A DNA stretch of 64,000 bases, from contig OW568866.1 of the NCBI GenBank assembly GCA_938743325.2, positions 868,001-932,000 on the forward strand. The letters are read 5' to 3'. The translations under genes were made by a program, and so were the position numbers. This DNA comes from Pycnococcus provasolii. Its lineage: Eukaryota; Chlorophyta; Pseudoscourfieldiophyceae; Pseudoscourfieldiales; Pycnococcaceae. Of this stretch, positions 22,901-27,471 are shown piece by piece (positions within the stretch are counted from its first letter, which is position 1; each line of letters starts with the position of its first letter). The notes under the pieces are model-generated. The model ran no database searches. It had not been told where the DNA came from and saw nothing but the letters and a program-made list of their open reading frames with translations.

Positions 22901-23964
22901 TGGCCGCGCAGCTCGATGGTGTTGGAACCTCCGGAGATGGGATCGCTCGCAATGTGAAGCTGCTTCGCCTCGGCCACGGGCTTGTAGTTCGAGGTGAGGC
23001 TGGTGAGCAGCACGTTGTCGATTCCCCACGTCGCCCCGGAAGCGAGCGAGCCGGTAGCGATGGCGAAGGACACGCGCATCGTCGTCTCGATGTAGGAGAA
23101 CTTGTACTCCATCTGGTACATCGGCAGACCGACGCCGGACGTGCCAGCGTTGAACGACTTGGACGCGGTCATCGCGCCACCCTCGCCGAGCACGGTCACG
23201 GCGGCGTACGGCGAAGTTGCCGCAGACGACGTGATGAGATCGAACGAGAGCGTGTAGTCGCTGTCCGTTGCCGGCAATCCGTCAAGCGTCATCGTGACCA
23301 TCTTCGTCGCCGCAAATCCGCCGAGGTAGTCCTCCGACGTGGGGCTCGACACGCGCGTCGTGTCCGACCAAACCACAGCGTTCAATCCGGCGCGCGCTCC
23401 GATCGTCTGGCCGGCGGTGAACGCCTCGCTGTACTGCGTGACGGGCGGGTACGCCAGCGTGTTGCCGGTGTAGAAGTCGTAGAAGGGCGTTCCGGGCGTG
23501 CAGGCTGCAGCGTCGTAGAAGCAGGTGGTCGTCGCACCGCACCCTTCGTAGAAAACGTCGTAGAACCCGCATCCCATGGCACCCGTCTGCGCGTTAGCGG
23601 CGACGTGAAGCAGGCTGCGTCGCTCAGCGAGCGAGATATCGTCTCCGCTTCCTACCGTGGTCACGTCGCGCTGCTGCTCGGAGAGGTGCGTGGCGTACAG
23701 AAGCATATTGCGCAGCTGTGCCGGAACCTCCTCCTCGTCGGCGGGCGACTCTGACGACGCTGCCGTGACGGTAGGCTCGACAGATGCGTTTGGCGCTGTC
23801 AGAGACAGCGCGCAGTCCGCTCCGCCAAACCCAACATCGCAGACGCAGGTGTCGCGCACGAGCGTGCCGCGGCCAGAGCAAGGTTCCGCGGACGACACGT
23901 CCGCGAAGCTCGCCGTGAGCGCCACTGCAAGGAGCGACAGCAACACGTTTCGTCTTCTCTCCAT
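1963..23964 (-). CDS. Giant modular cell-surface protein (LamG, cadherin-like, ShK-like, REJ/GAIN-like, type I membrane)
   Basis: One uninterrupted frame gives 7,333 residues. The chosen start, 23964, opens a classic signal peptide (MERRRNVLLSLLAVALTASF); the in-frame ATG at 24012 only adds 16 residues ahead of it. In order: an EGF-like cysteine cluster; a beta-sandwich region with a WGIDNVLLT end; about 12 LamG/ConA-like modules (motif GYALxFDGxDDV, then W-H-H/Y and VDG strands), beginning near 22600, 21200, 18900, 17420, 16190, 15400, 13790, 12090, 10420, 8990, 7680 and 7030; cadherin-like modules between them (motif Y-x-P-x3-F-x-G-x-D-x-F-x-Y). A proline run sits near 19.85 kb beside a SEA-like stretch (19.4-19.8 kb). 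Two ShK-like six-cysteine modules lie near 12.4 and 15.25 kb. From about 5.3 to 3.4 kb come REJ/PKD-like repeats, then a helical and GAIN-like region. It ends with a PPSPPP linker (about 2.34-2.19 kb), one membrane helix (IIGGVVGGLLFVLLIGFLLY), a basic stop-transfer and an acidic tail. Likely role: adhesion or recognition at the cell surface (inference). Confidence 0.9.
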   Translation of the reverse strand: MERRRNVLLSLLAVALTASFADVSSAEPCSGRGTLVRDTCVCDVGFGGADCALSLTAPNASVEPTVTAASSESPADEEEVPAQLRNMLLYATHLSEQQRDVTTVGSGDDISLAERRSLLHVAANAQTGAMGCGFYDVFYEGCGATTTCFYDAAACTPGTPFYDFYTGNTLAYPPVTQYSEAFTAGQTIGARAGLNAVVWSDTTRVSSPTSEDYLGGFAATKMVTMTLDGLPATDSDYTLSFDLITSSAATSPYAAVTVLGEGGAMTASKSFNAGTSGVGLPMYQMEYKFSYIETTMRVSFAIATGSLASGATWGIDNVLLTSLTSNYKPVAEAKQLHIASDPISGGSNTIELRGHDNECTTLSYVVTKLPTEGQLFLCTCDSIWTTPITTVPATVPGPCHRLVYAPQANMPKASLGGLPFDTFEYQVVDASGIKSEPGTVDVYVSADGSTNTPVAGQAGFALAFDGTDDVVSISKDAKVQSVGKAFSLEARFRVVGDAAGTLFHKKGSYSLAWTAAGFLGCSVIGASSTAVVHTNIPYADRYWHHVVCSYDSADKLALYIDGNLVGSANAVGAPAFDVSSGITLGTDGQLTTNTAFHGELDEVRIWSKALTAGDASLLDASGTPADMSAVLVYYTFNTVGIQTNLAMSYDSTANRIDASFGLLSAATGYTSGVSTQYPTHVASLAVFGNSITTPEDTEVTVQLYGQDVENQDMVTFFVATLPLSGTLYDVTAAGAKSSIITSSPVALTSNKVIYAPDANDNGAPHDIFKYQTYDGSEFSYRQGVVVTVTPVNDAPSCSPATVTTTVGQDVVVALSGADADVGEVLEYYVTRLPLKGYLYNTILDNGKYKKTGDALATADSRVVSVTKTLIYEPREVGTDVGTELYDNFGFTVFDDRTNSTECLVSVSVPDNLCPALPVAGNAGYGLRFDGEDDVATLGNITKYWSVGTPFSVELWFRSSYLTSETLMTLIKAGPFHMFWTKVKGLQFGTGMTTAASYMVFNDGNWHYASGTYDGKSFAIIVDGVTLGTTAAPATLPSDTSILVGYDNAMAQSYFNGQVDEITLWSAARDAVDVAADMNRLLSYYSPYAPTKAGSTAYWSYPIVPLAYTSTSATEHGLIGGAGAASLVGHFRLNSAKGSSVVDNVTATTVSNALGKSGMASTQPKWVPSTAPIFNEFNVTEGTMQPIALPCSSETATTLDAVILTLPGQQWQGSTVIANNLQKGGKLYFTSDGVTPDYEILQVPVIVKADSVLYSSGNTGQYTKEVLPEFGNFWFACLGDLTTAVNEFIANTMYTQSTGELKFTPKDIAAKLRSFSAPPPAYKVSYDQGETFTPATPAIDLEAASTLFYAIIEEVTPELPPAVPPPLPPAPPPVVPPPPLEDEDLADAVLDQLLADIFPTGTGTDLTGPAQITSVNGQMQFPALDISQFSDPDWLAKFLLDFRTAMAAQAKVAIDKVEVISWAAGSVIVNFVVQYPAGQVIAQANAQAFVNLLQTNPGDVLLALAPTYGASTVTKASTTQTQVSLPTATNAACFQASTVVEQKVNVKHVNHVPTTCATAAACTHAITYGSTTDVTIELPAADVDGNPLKVYITRLPTKGTLLPSASAGPEPVDDAIWATRFRGGGSVGTGSEVTKNAVDGKFYVAYSPVINGAGMPFDTFAYVVSDGITFSEEQTVSIDIDNTGMNNPSPVAGNTGYCLDFDGENDVATLGSATDVGVCDASKSATFGIWVRASSHTTETLATLLKAGPFTLQFTKIQGLQFIVDGAATVSTYTALNDGFWHYLIATYDATAGTATLRVDGTAFGPVKLSGAKPACASGAQVYVGSSGGVKAQSYLNAQVDEISIWDVDATSTLTASMFTGRCSGATYSCFTGTESGLKAYFRMNEALTSTLKSEVGSAQGSLGTSGQAATQPSRVASTLPLYDTIETLEDTPVPFKLEAISNFDANPTVKVLSAPTKGSLKVSGVTLSAGQSTLANNSITYTPNANYAGTDAFTYIVNDGREDSATQTVSLTVHAINDAPVASDMTVVADFKDPSPVTVTLSAMDVESPTVSFYITYLPERGTLYQSTTASTFQSASRTMGAKVTAAGTKVTSPVYYVPLLNDGQTMDSFGYVAEDSVNQAELSPTSLEGLSPSKPYPNAGSITGLTGMRPAAKSLMSLPAVVTIDGTPMGIPSSDTPVSGISGLALDFDGTSQLATLPSVSDLGITDTVSIGLWFRTGTMTAETMLTLLEFGPLSIAWTKVKGLQVMGGGASAATYATYNDGAWHHVMASYDGTTMSISVDSGAAVTAKATVTLSGSVTLGTSSAKKAQSYFHGYVDELTITKGPTGATAAHFRFNEPLGNVLTNEVANGKTGTLGSAGASMPTRVTSTCPVPFLKLETMEDDKITVELYGASTIASASLAYTITVLPTKGKLYKTTASGAQGAQITSVPALLSNTKVIFEPGYESYKSNPNTFTYVTDLVAPNTGATSPPVTVEVTVKKVNYPPRVSVPYPVVNMASSKTQTIDLLTLTGATDPESTIKFIVSTLPTHGEIYQLGERAPVKAAGTEISGTRVQYVPPPNMYGASMTYFGVVATDGELRSEEAVVTVTVSGNGILDLKTSGTVKVSTTSAANLKLDQEFTVDAWVRTTHLGAAVYSVINTAYTSAAVDMSSSTAGFSTSHLWPLKMYVVKGRENLKLDKLRWAHVAFVQKSGSGKMIYIDGELYATHASSLAKSTAGASAELTIGGGSADWGKGGGMLLDEVKIWSKALENYEVVASMNAWSENALNAATGNEATGKGIELYLTSGLSTFLVAHWTFDVVSSAGLTVDAVGALSGTVSNADAKTYHAPMTHPMSNMAINSLALLGTSGSAGYALSFDGTEKTGKHTFTQYDSKCLNYESNAAQLLGPCANIAGFCVGGFGPLVGGLCPETCGKCSEFYQDKQSMIDVWVSQNPTFPKTCTEALATKTADIIYYIACAKTFGTELAKYSEDKMEATLNPTKGAKGGIAIDMYFKTTSSLRKMYALGSFGAASLHWTRAGGLGLHVGGAKIHTFESYNDAAWHKLSAKVTYVPSGVNWPVEKEGTFKLDLTIDDKAFPSVSTPYYDLFAAKSLLLGSSSDAVWAAQGVPFLGIVDAVTVTTADMGTAYATYQFNEAFGNTVTDSSGMNSHGLLTGTPTWIFSSCPLAVPMAVTNEDTPIEIAVGGYDANGDKIKIYLTSLSTEGTFFNADDGTPLTLCNLGDDEAACNSALVTDVNGHVKFVPKKDFFGTAMFSYVADDGYTVSDPALVMINVVSVNDVPTLVPFNSGGAVSTTEATPVTVTLDGGADADGDALTYIITTLPRVGSLTMGGKAVTEAGTPVTGPVTFTPVVNGDGSPYDFFGFVASDGTVTSHEELVTIDVTSTNANNIPVAGKSGYALYVLGDGSGASSDIKMNATAFTLECWVRTSGAQDDVVKVVGFSGAFSFTIESLVYGGTSLSASLSDQKAQVISSKIINEGEWHHVSASYDGKVVGLIVDGAVSKSSEFAAGEVLLETLLIGKGTAANSGFSGTIDDVRVYSHARTQAQVASDKHTLQYGCEKGLVAWFPFDAVATGMALDEACSGAYDATLVASASRIASSAPITAYKYYTDEDKEVDVSLVATDGDGTTSKLVYEITKVPTMGTLKGNNGETITHLPYLLTGKTVKYVPPAHRWGDPLETIGYIASDGTDFSAEATVQLVVKATHDLPVPVPSTTTVVSNSQADAELAYAPAPVAIELSAMDADLIQSGGDTVEVVVTTLPEIGQLWQTADGKTPTEMITSPNTAIKYTKTDAASYTATATVLYLPVDDVSTMYPKLSKNCTDYSANAAAILGPCGAIYGFCSSKLYGPLVGGLCPETCGKCSEFYQDKQSMIDVWVSQNPTAPKTCAEAVGTTHARNIIYIIACANSFATTKANYQEMFGYAAKDASGYISYELMAPVMVTQDSPAEDQTSPYALGVDSSNGYAFQLDGKSSVLADAAPNTTSQFVATMWFKTSDALGQNETLFGDEGSFSVFWFGSSHGLSFQVTDAANTTSMVHSGKLFNDGVWHHVVAAYDGVGATGTLQLYVDGAQVASNMASASAGPVSPGNGRAIGMFSSATSSFQGTVDEFVHYVGISLEGMLNQDLDEHPELAWLRKAGDLKVKPTNEMFLLYWADLYVSFDSEDYSASTPQLLKFKNEGAASGSTPATYLIKAINVDTASLPLVASTAPAYMHVVNSASSSETVLKLAATDGDYDTLTYEITRLPANGALRDLDAGVAITRVPYIVKDGKVGYTATERYVGMDSVTYVAYDGSVWSREATVHIKMLPRVGPFVSEKTLNYVPEALPSSVSVALDTCHKTVGNLRAGQPETTITGQYSDAAAKGSGAVAASSTATCSSTSSPGYTYVNLKGANLDVTTLVYMVTTLPSVGKLYQTTDGVTPDTSKPILKTGTSVTYVDPSGGVGVVYAAFDLENPLAASNPTTDALDVATNAKDVFAFAVTETNSPIGLTSADALVEVTLSGASASAGASSAHYTGVRGRALHFDGIDDMLVVSPNATTDAMTIQMYIRSTGALLEGATLAYVAPAGIRLYWTPYGGLTLDTGAESQLVTYQQMNDGLWHHVAATITSQEDSIYVDGKLSATVAYNEVRTFAMTEVHVGKATTGSRTMYRGLLDEFSLFTRARTAEEIASSVFLSLIGNEAGLAAYYQFNNVAEMATGKVSDLADGGAHPAALVGKPAGVASNAPVMWQVVTAEDAPVTMHLGRGYPAGNFTFTVTSLPTKGTVHQYDASMPGGKGAAMTYVPASVTDAEGRIVFVSSPGEHGDSSALPKYYYGSLKYRSQDVSSPSQALTPEDLISLVVTPVNYAPKLVELTADVPVASYDDVLIELKATDADVEDSITYVITTLPTMGTLYAVEVPSTNVNGGLNYASTKRGKRITKEGSKLPNQYVLFSPVTLDALSMFDAKDKTDTFDVYFGYGAEDKYGASQSNTNEAIVTLKPPTSPTSGAYPIAGDAGHALLFNTDTSASIKLSSPVQMERFTVEAWVKLPGSMNSFDLQTIFSFSNFELFYGSVYGLGVVFGGVVASTTLADSTHGAPSLNDNEWHFVSGTVYKGANGQSTSYELKAYVDGVLSATAVGEVSPDAGIDTIDTIVVGGSAADGTRFTGLVDEIRIWTKTLSPSVASVDAVYNWDAKGQRALMGIEDSLLVYIRFNSMSSPFASKVGSATLDVKNGVMVPSAAPFGDKFTAREDTPYMYELQAAGAPTIVVTKLPDSGKLTLTTGGEIDMVPYHVTEALSTVIYVPNPDFAGSDTFAYLAQTADKSTSSDEVMVDVTVGAVNDPPVVSYVTKGVTTMKNVDVAIQMFGADVDGSTGKTDIHITTLPLFGNLRQSDGELIKSVPTKVKDTTTGYVIYEPLLNGYGSPYDKFSFVAFDGIAESETVTVPIEVTPDLALGMDAEVTLDASADIDVTKPFTFEAWVKKTFTGSLNFGFIDFGRRRHLAQMPGTPAFIDAASAAVDVTSQVHSADGLTVAAITPKQYEDGKWHHVAVVFDGTLRAIFVDGLLDTNQATKATKASASLFGSLKVGVSMPSSQFLAAFLGEAGAIGSADGIIDDVRVWNYARTLSEIRANMRNPDPTPTGLVAMLDFNARTDGFGVVNTPVAGDGGYAVMTGGASNGVVDFQGGAFGIDPTSDFAMSLWFRASESVHEYTTLASRGTVLGGWASGGQFQVAWTAAGGLGFHVTVNQAAAPTSAHTHGQYNDGAWHNVVVTYSPHDSAIRIYVDGVLPHADSEKTLEGELSVGDAPSTTFGSDGSRSTTSSFTGFLDELASFSGTSMTPDMIAGAYTHELNITGAVAYFRFNDAFGKVAYTDVAVPNGGQGTLDGASFVVSTIPWPQSYVLEDSTTGFLVEMFCSDADGDATTFMATTLPSIGKLYEADASGAMLGEVKRTMNTLSSKFLFYQPGGPGPVMPLVYDTFGYGCSDGKEISPEFGYEVNLQVDNTAPLAFDQSVTVVEDVPKQITLTGSDAEGHVLTAEIVTPPAFGTLDSATKATIEADASGNLVVTYTPNLHYFGTDSFEFVMVDSFGVKSVKPGVVSITVTPDNDAPMVMFASNPQVVYDSIAILAPMTLVDVDGKNDRFTVTLSSPNSHLAASDSDCAPILPDFDAFETCMSSKPDKLTITGSMIDINAKLTSVLLFNPLKQDTVVAVTATDSGSPVRSSTTELGITVNILPIRLAMFSPNGLGMDLYWRYPSSFVAENPTKDCSALFVAETVGKLGYAPTCEFTTNKVLHVQFGPRATVLPSDDLVTLTNSVQLTCNSAEILDGCANGPVEDSMTVQARIPYNAIVPTAIITAPEKVGKCDLAEISARLSQGFAGRSMKYVWGVEGGSVTPELLKAVAAMDTKTIQIPSADLVQDAMYTFTLQATNYMGKTSIVARADVTKSLDPVPYLVINGLAKQDITTSMPVTITTDARVSSCPGVSAKLVYTWSEAANNPSVIPGIASHTSPDLFIAPGTLSPGTYGFTVTVFDEVTPEHVAVASVQLVVASRPLIAVIKDGDRTISSKRNLVLDATASFDPDDASGAGLTFMWSAEPATALAQSGGTEASSVLNIPADALGAGEYTFTVTVSKGSKTPATAVASIVVVTEDIPIALIQQLADAKISTDSALVLFGVGESVIDAAAPLEYSWSVAGEASKSSSCLLMPECKVSGASVALENAGSPTLKVPENVLSPGRYVFTMTVTDVNNGGLTATAKMAVVINSPPTQGIVLVEPLSGTELVERFAVFSTGFEDADVPLSYMYGVVTADGDAFPLTSAQATQYAELYLPSSAVAVIVMAFDTYGASTIRQAPVTVITLSQSGIGGVAEMLNQKLTELEGIIAEGNDASAALELAEAIGAAMNNAPVLPTDVDALTTRKAQREFLSTLVISIADMPEIVATIDRNGLGRVLHALGTATKAPSEISDKTQREASVFLSDSIDKVVAAQGYFDDSFDGGFTVLDNLVNAGLVSLAADGTEIGFIPIAKYDLIAPLIQKMFSSSLLDNEFIPGETGGMAGSYFSVYLAKTDDRLLASGESVVLGNLAQLGAEYVVPPTAFQSLAPARRQGGANIGVVSSIVVAWRGIAGIANPRAYVDPTESPVSVVSSLDMYNGVQKMSLDLGPTDAKISLTASQAKPLSNADNIVTFKVWQGGMWAEPPTLVTDVAASTIVSSEPISGGALVAETPTTGEFAAFEAPPPSPPPVPPSLPPPSLPPPSPPPVPPSLPPPSPPPSPPSPPPPPPPSSPSEDDILPAIIGGVVGGLLFVLLIGFLLYRRHKQRSQVQTMAGGEASSSGGGLLGDDDDAAGKSKVRNAATLEGADD
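12326..12430. repeat. 105-bp identical internal duplication, copy A
   Basis: These 105 bases are identical to 15161-15265, inside the same gene, and encode the end of a ShK-like six-cysteine module (CPETCGKCSEF) plus the following stretch. The flanking parts of the two modules are clearly diverged, so the perfect identity is local. Confidence 0.9.
15161..15265. repeat. 105-bp identical internal duplication, copy B
   Basis: This is the partner of 12326-12430. In this module the six cysteines follow C-x13-C-x6-C-x11-C-x3-C-x2-C, with the ShK-type ending CPxTCGxC. It is inserted after the first strand of the sixth LamG-like module. Confidence 0.9.
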
Positions 23965-25080
23965 TATCGTGTTTATTTTGTCTAGTGTGTGTAGATATGT
24001 GTTTCTCTTCACCCGAGCTGTTTGGTTTCTCTTTCCTGTTGGTGTTGATGATCGCGTCGTCGTGTGGAACCGCGTTGTTAAGAGTGTTTGTTAGATCCTG
24101 AGTTTGAGCAAGTTTACCGCTCGCGTCGATGTGCAGTCCAACCAACCACTCCTCCTTAAGGTGTGCCGTTTCGCACGAGATCGACGCAAGCAATCTAAGA
24201 GCCGGTTGGTTGCGTTTCGAACGAACGAACGAGCGAACGAACGACCACCCGCCGACTTCTTAGTCACCACCTCCGTATGCACCGACCGATGACTTCCTAA
24301 CTTACGCAAGACACTCTGCGACTCTGAGCGACGACGCACCCACCACACGTTTCGACGCACGTGTTTGCTTACTTACCTTTCTTTTTGAAAAGAAAACAGA
24401 GACCGTTCCTAGCTGAGCCTTCTGTCTCCGTGCCAGCAACAAACAGCGTTGCAGAGGCAAGCAGGAGGCAACAGACACAGTGGTGAGGAGACACAGCCAC
24501 ACCTACAGGCGTACAGGCTCAGACCAAGACTGACCCAGTAGCCAAGACTGACCCAGTAGCCAAGACGCTGGACCAAGATCCCAAGACCAAGACCAGTGCG
24601 GCCGACACGCACGCACACACGCACGCACACAGCACCACCCGCTACAAGGGGCGCTCTTCCCAATGGCCGCGTCCTCGGCCGTGGGGTTGTTGTTGTTGTT
24701 CGTTGTTCGTTGCAACAACTCTCTACTTCTACACGCAACACAGAGCAACACTCGCTTTGCTTTCCAGCCCAGAGATGCTTTCAGCTGGTTGCCCTTGAGA
24801 GGTTGGACGAGGTTCCACGCCCAACACACTGCACTGCGCTCCAATCCCACTTCTTCGATGCAAAACCCACTGTTCTTGTGGACAACAACAACAGAGGCTC
24901 GTGAAGACGTCGACGACAACGTCCAAACTGCTCTTGTTTGCTTTGCAGTTTGCAGTTTGTTTGGGAAGGGAAGGGAAAAGAACAAACGACTGGCGACGAT
25001 CAGGCGACTCGAGTCTCCGTTGGTTCCTGTGTCTCCGGACTGCATCGCGCGCGATGCAACGCAGTGCAATGCAAACAGCA

Positions 25081-25210
25081 CCGACTTGCCACACCGACTT
25101 GCCACACCGACTTGCCGCACCGACTTGCAGCACCGACTTGCAGCACCGACTTGCCACACCGACTTGCCACACCGACTTGCCACACCGACTTGCTGCACCG
25201 ACTTGCAGCA
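25081..25210. repeat. 13-bp minisatellite, about 10 units
   Basis: Ten head-to-tail copies of ACCGACTTGCCAC are present, varying only at the last three bases of the unit (CAC, CGC, AGC, TGC). Since 13 is not a multiple of 3, each frame through the array gives a 13-residue periodic peptide, which explains the long spurious open frames on both strands. Confidence 0.95.
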
Positions 25211-25286
25211 CCGCATCAGACTCTTTTTAGGCCTCTCTGAAGCACAGGTGACTCGTTTGTCGCCTTCTTTTCTTTTCGACTGAAAG

Positions 25287-25322
25287 TTGTTGCCTGTGTT
25301 GCCTGTGTTGCCTGTGTTGCCT
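25287..25322. repeat. 9-bp minisatellite (GTTGCCTGT), four units
   Basis: Four perfect tandem copies of GTTGCCTGT sit in the gene-free region about 600 bp 3' of the reticulon gene's stop. Confidence 0.9.
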
Positions 25323-25914
25323 GTGAAAGAGAGAGGCTCGGAGCCTCGGACTTTGCTCGGAGAAGACACCGTTAGGGATCCCGTCGCCTCTCCGAGCAAA
25401 ACTAAACTTTATTTTAGGCCGGCCATGCCACGCCTCGGAAGTCTGAACAGGTACATATTATTCGTAGTTCTGGCAACGTTGCAACCTACTTGCTACCACT
25501 TGCTACCAGCACGGTGCCACGGTGGGTGCCATGGGCATATGGTGATATGGGGATACCGCAACGCAACCGGAGAACCTAGGTGGTGAGGAAAAACAACAAC
25601 AACTTGGGACTTGTTGTTGCAAGTTGCAACGGAAGGAAAAAACCTAAAAAAAACCATGAGAGAGAGCCCTTGTTTTCGGATGAGTGGGCGGGCCCCAACC
25701 CCCAAACTCCAACTGGAACGATTACGATTCGGGGTTCGGTTTCTGCTCAGGAACGTGACTCACAGAGCTAAACCTTTACAGAGGTGAACTCGTTCTCGTC
25801 AACGCGCGCACGGCAAAGCAATGCGAACACACAACACAGTAGAGCTTGATATCAGGGTGAAAAAAACAAAAAGCGTTTACAAAATAACACTCTTCACCTG
25901 TTGCTTGTGACTTT

Positions 25915-26878
25915 TTATTCCTGCTTTTTCGCGCCCGTCGCGCTCATCACCTTTTCCTTAATTTTCGCCACGCCGTCGTTGATTTGCTCCTGCGCCTTGG
26001 CGACGAACGCGTCAATCTCCGTGTGGTACTTCGCGTAGACGCACTGCGATCCCTTGGGCACCGTCAGCGCGGAGAAGAGCACGAGAAACACGAGCGTGAG
26101 CACGTGGAAGCGCGAGCCAACCATCGCCAATACGTACAGACCCAAGATGTACTTGCCGAAGTCCACAATTGGGATTGTTCCAGTCGCAGATGTGTGTGCG
26201 AACGCGAGAACGGCGTTGACGCCCTTTGTAACGGACAGCGCCACGTCCTTTGCCACCTCCTCGCTGATTTCAACCTTCGGGAAGCTGATTGGGTTTGTCT
26301 TTCCTAGCATGGTAGATACGTTGGCAGCCACCATAGTCGCCACCAGAAACACCATCCCGCTATTCGCGATGATGCCAATGAGGGTGAATCCCGACTTTTC
26401 GAGCAGGAGGTAGGCGAACGTGATCGCCGCGAGGAGAATCCCGCTCTGCTTCGGTTCCTTCCACATCACAAGCGAGTGAACTGTATTGTGCGGGCGGGCG
26501 GGCGGGCGGGGTACATACGAACGTTTGGGGTGAGTACGTCATGAAGTGTTGAAAAAGGTGAGGCAAGAGCACCGCCGCACGATCGACGAGTGAGCCCAAA
26601 CAAAAAGGCAGAAAGCCATTTACCCACCGAATAAGAAAACAAACAAGTTTGGCACTTTCATTCGTTGAAAAAAGAAAATCTGCCCAAAAAAGAAAAAGAA
26701 ACAACCAGTCAAAGCACCACACCCCAAAGAAACACATCACACACACACAAAGCAAAGCAAAGCAAAGAAACAACACACACAAAGAAACACACACAAGATA
26801 CAAAGAGCACGTACGTTCGACGGGCATGTTTTTCTCCATATTGGCAATGACCACAGGCGTATTGGTGTTCTCCGACAT
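25915..26878 (-). CDS. Reticulon-family ER membrane protein, two exons
   Basis: Reticulons are hairpin membrane proteins that curve tubular endoplasmic reticulum. Exon 2 carries the whole reticulon homology domain: the entry LVMWKEPKQSGILLAA (compare the usual L-x-W-R-x-P-x-x-S-G), a first hydrophobic hairpin containing SGFTLIGIIAN, a central loop, a second hydrophobic hairpin, and the family's closing pattern in which T-V-P is followed by K-Y and E-I-D. That frame has no good ATG at its start. An upstream ATG at 26878 opens a 21-residue leader (MSENTNTPVV...) ending at a GTACGT donor. Joining 26878-26815 to 26480-25915 across a 334-bp intron (acceptor ACAG) restores the frame and gives 209 residues. 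The 3' end is a lysine-rich tail (GAKKQE) typical of ER retrieval signals. Family call strong; exon join inferred. Confidence 0.85.
26481..26814 (-). other. Intron of the reticulon gene (334 bp)
   Basis: Donor GTACGT follows codon 21 plus one base; the acceptor is ACAG before the LHSLVMWKEP segment (phase 1). On the sense strand the intron is T/G-rich, the complement of the CA- and AAAG-rich DNA at 26650-26800. Confidence 0.75.
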
Positions 26879-27471
26879 GGTAAACTACTTTATTATGGCG
26901 TAGTGAGGTCAAAACGAGCCAAAACGCAGGGCAGGGCAGGGCGGGAGGATACTTTCCGGGGAGGAATCTGACGTCAAATCACAAGGCAGACGCGTTTTCG
27001 CACTCCGCCCCTCCCGCCCGGGCCTGGGGTAACAACACCAGGCTGTCCTCAGGACTTCTCAGGGGATCCCTCTCAGGTCCGTTTTGAGCGATTTGGGGCC
27101 CCAGGGCCCGGGGAACTGGCCCGGGGGGGGGGGGGGTTCTCGAAGCATAGGGGAGCTTGGGTGAAGTGAAGCCTTTTTACCAAGCCTTTCAGCAAAGCCT
27201 TTCCTCCAGCGGCGTACTGTATGATTTCGGGGTTTCCCCCCAGGGGTGGCTGCCTCCAGTGGGGGCCTGGTTCGCGCGGGCGTTTACCTTAGAAATGGTT
27301 CGTGCCAAGTTGTTTCGGAGCGAACCGGCACTCCATGCATGCTGTCGACATCGAAACTCACCATGTGCAAAGTGGTACAAAACTTGAGGAGCACAAAGCA
27401 GGCCGAGACTCGAGAGACGCAAAGCAGATACAAAGCAGCCTTAGAACTCGCGCTCCCATCCCAACCATACT
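26879..27471. other. Intergenic region with a poly-G tract
   Basis: No gene is seen in these roughly 590 bp. They hold GC-rich DNA, a run of 14 G at 27123-27136, and three closely spaced copies of GCCTTT/AGCCTTTC at 27170-27200. Confidence 0.6.

Larger units (their letters stand above)
23965..25914. other. 1.9-kb gene-free region upstream of the giant gene
   Basis: I see no supported gene here. The first few hundred bases must carry the 5' region and promoter of the giant minus-strand gene. The rest is a patchwork of short tandem repeats: GAAC repeats near 24215-24245, a duplicated 20-bp unit near 24520-24560, the 13-bp and 9-bp minisatellites listed separately, and CA/AC-rich DNA near 24595-24640. 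Open frames across it are low-complexity artefacts. Confidence 0.7.

Noticed and set aside
1963-23964. Bacterial origin or contamination of the giant cadherin/LamG gene
   Set aside because: Its PPSPPP linker, REJ/GAIN-like stalk and matching base composition fit the algal host, and eukaryotic genes flank it.
25081-25210. CRISPR-like regular repeat
   Set aside because: Units are contiguous 13-mers without spacers, in a eukaryotic nuclear context; this is a minisatellite.
24503-25399. 298-residue minus and 206-residue plus frames across the 24.5-25.4 kb region
   Set aside because: They are held open by the 13-bp minisatellite, whose three frames all lack stops, and contain no recognisable domain.
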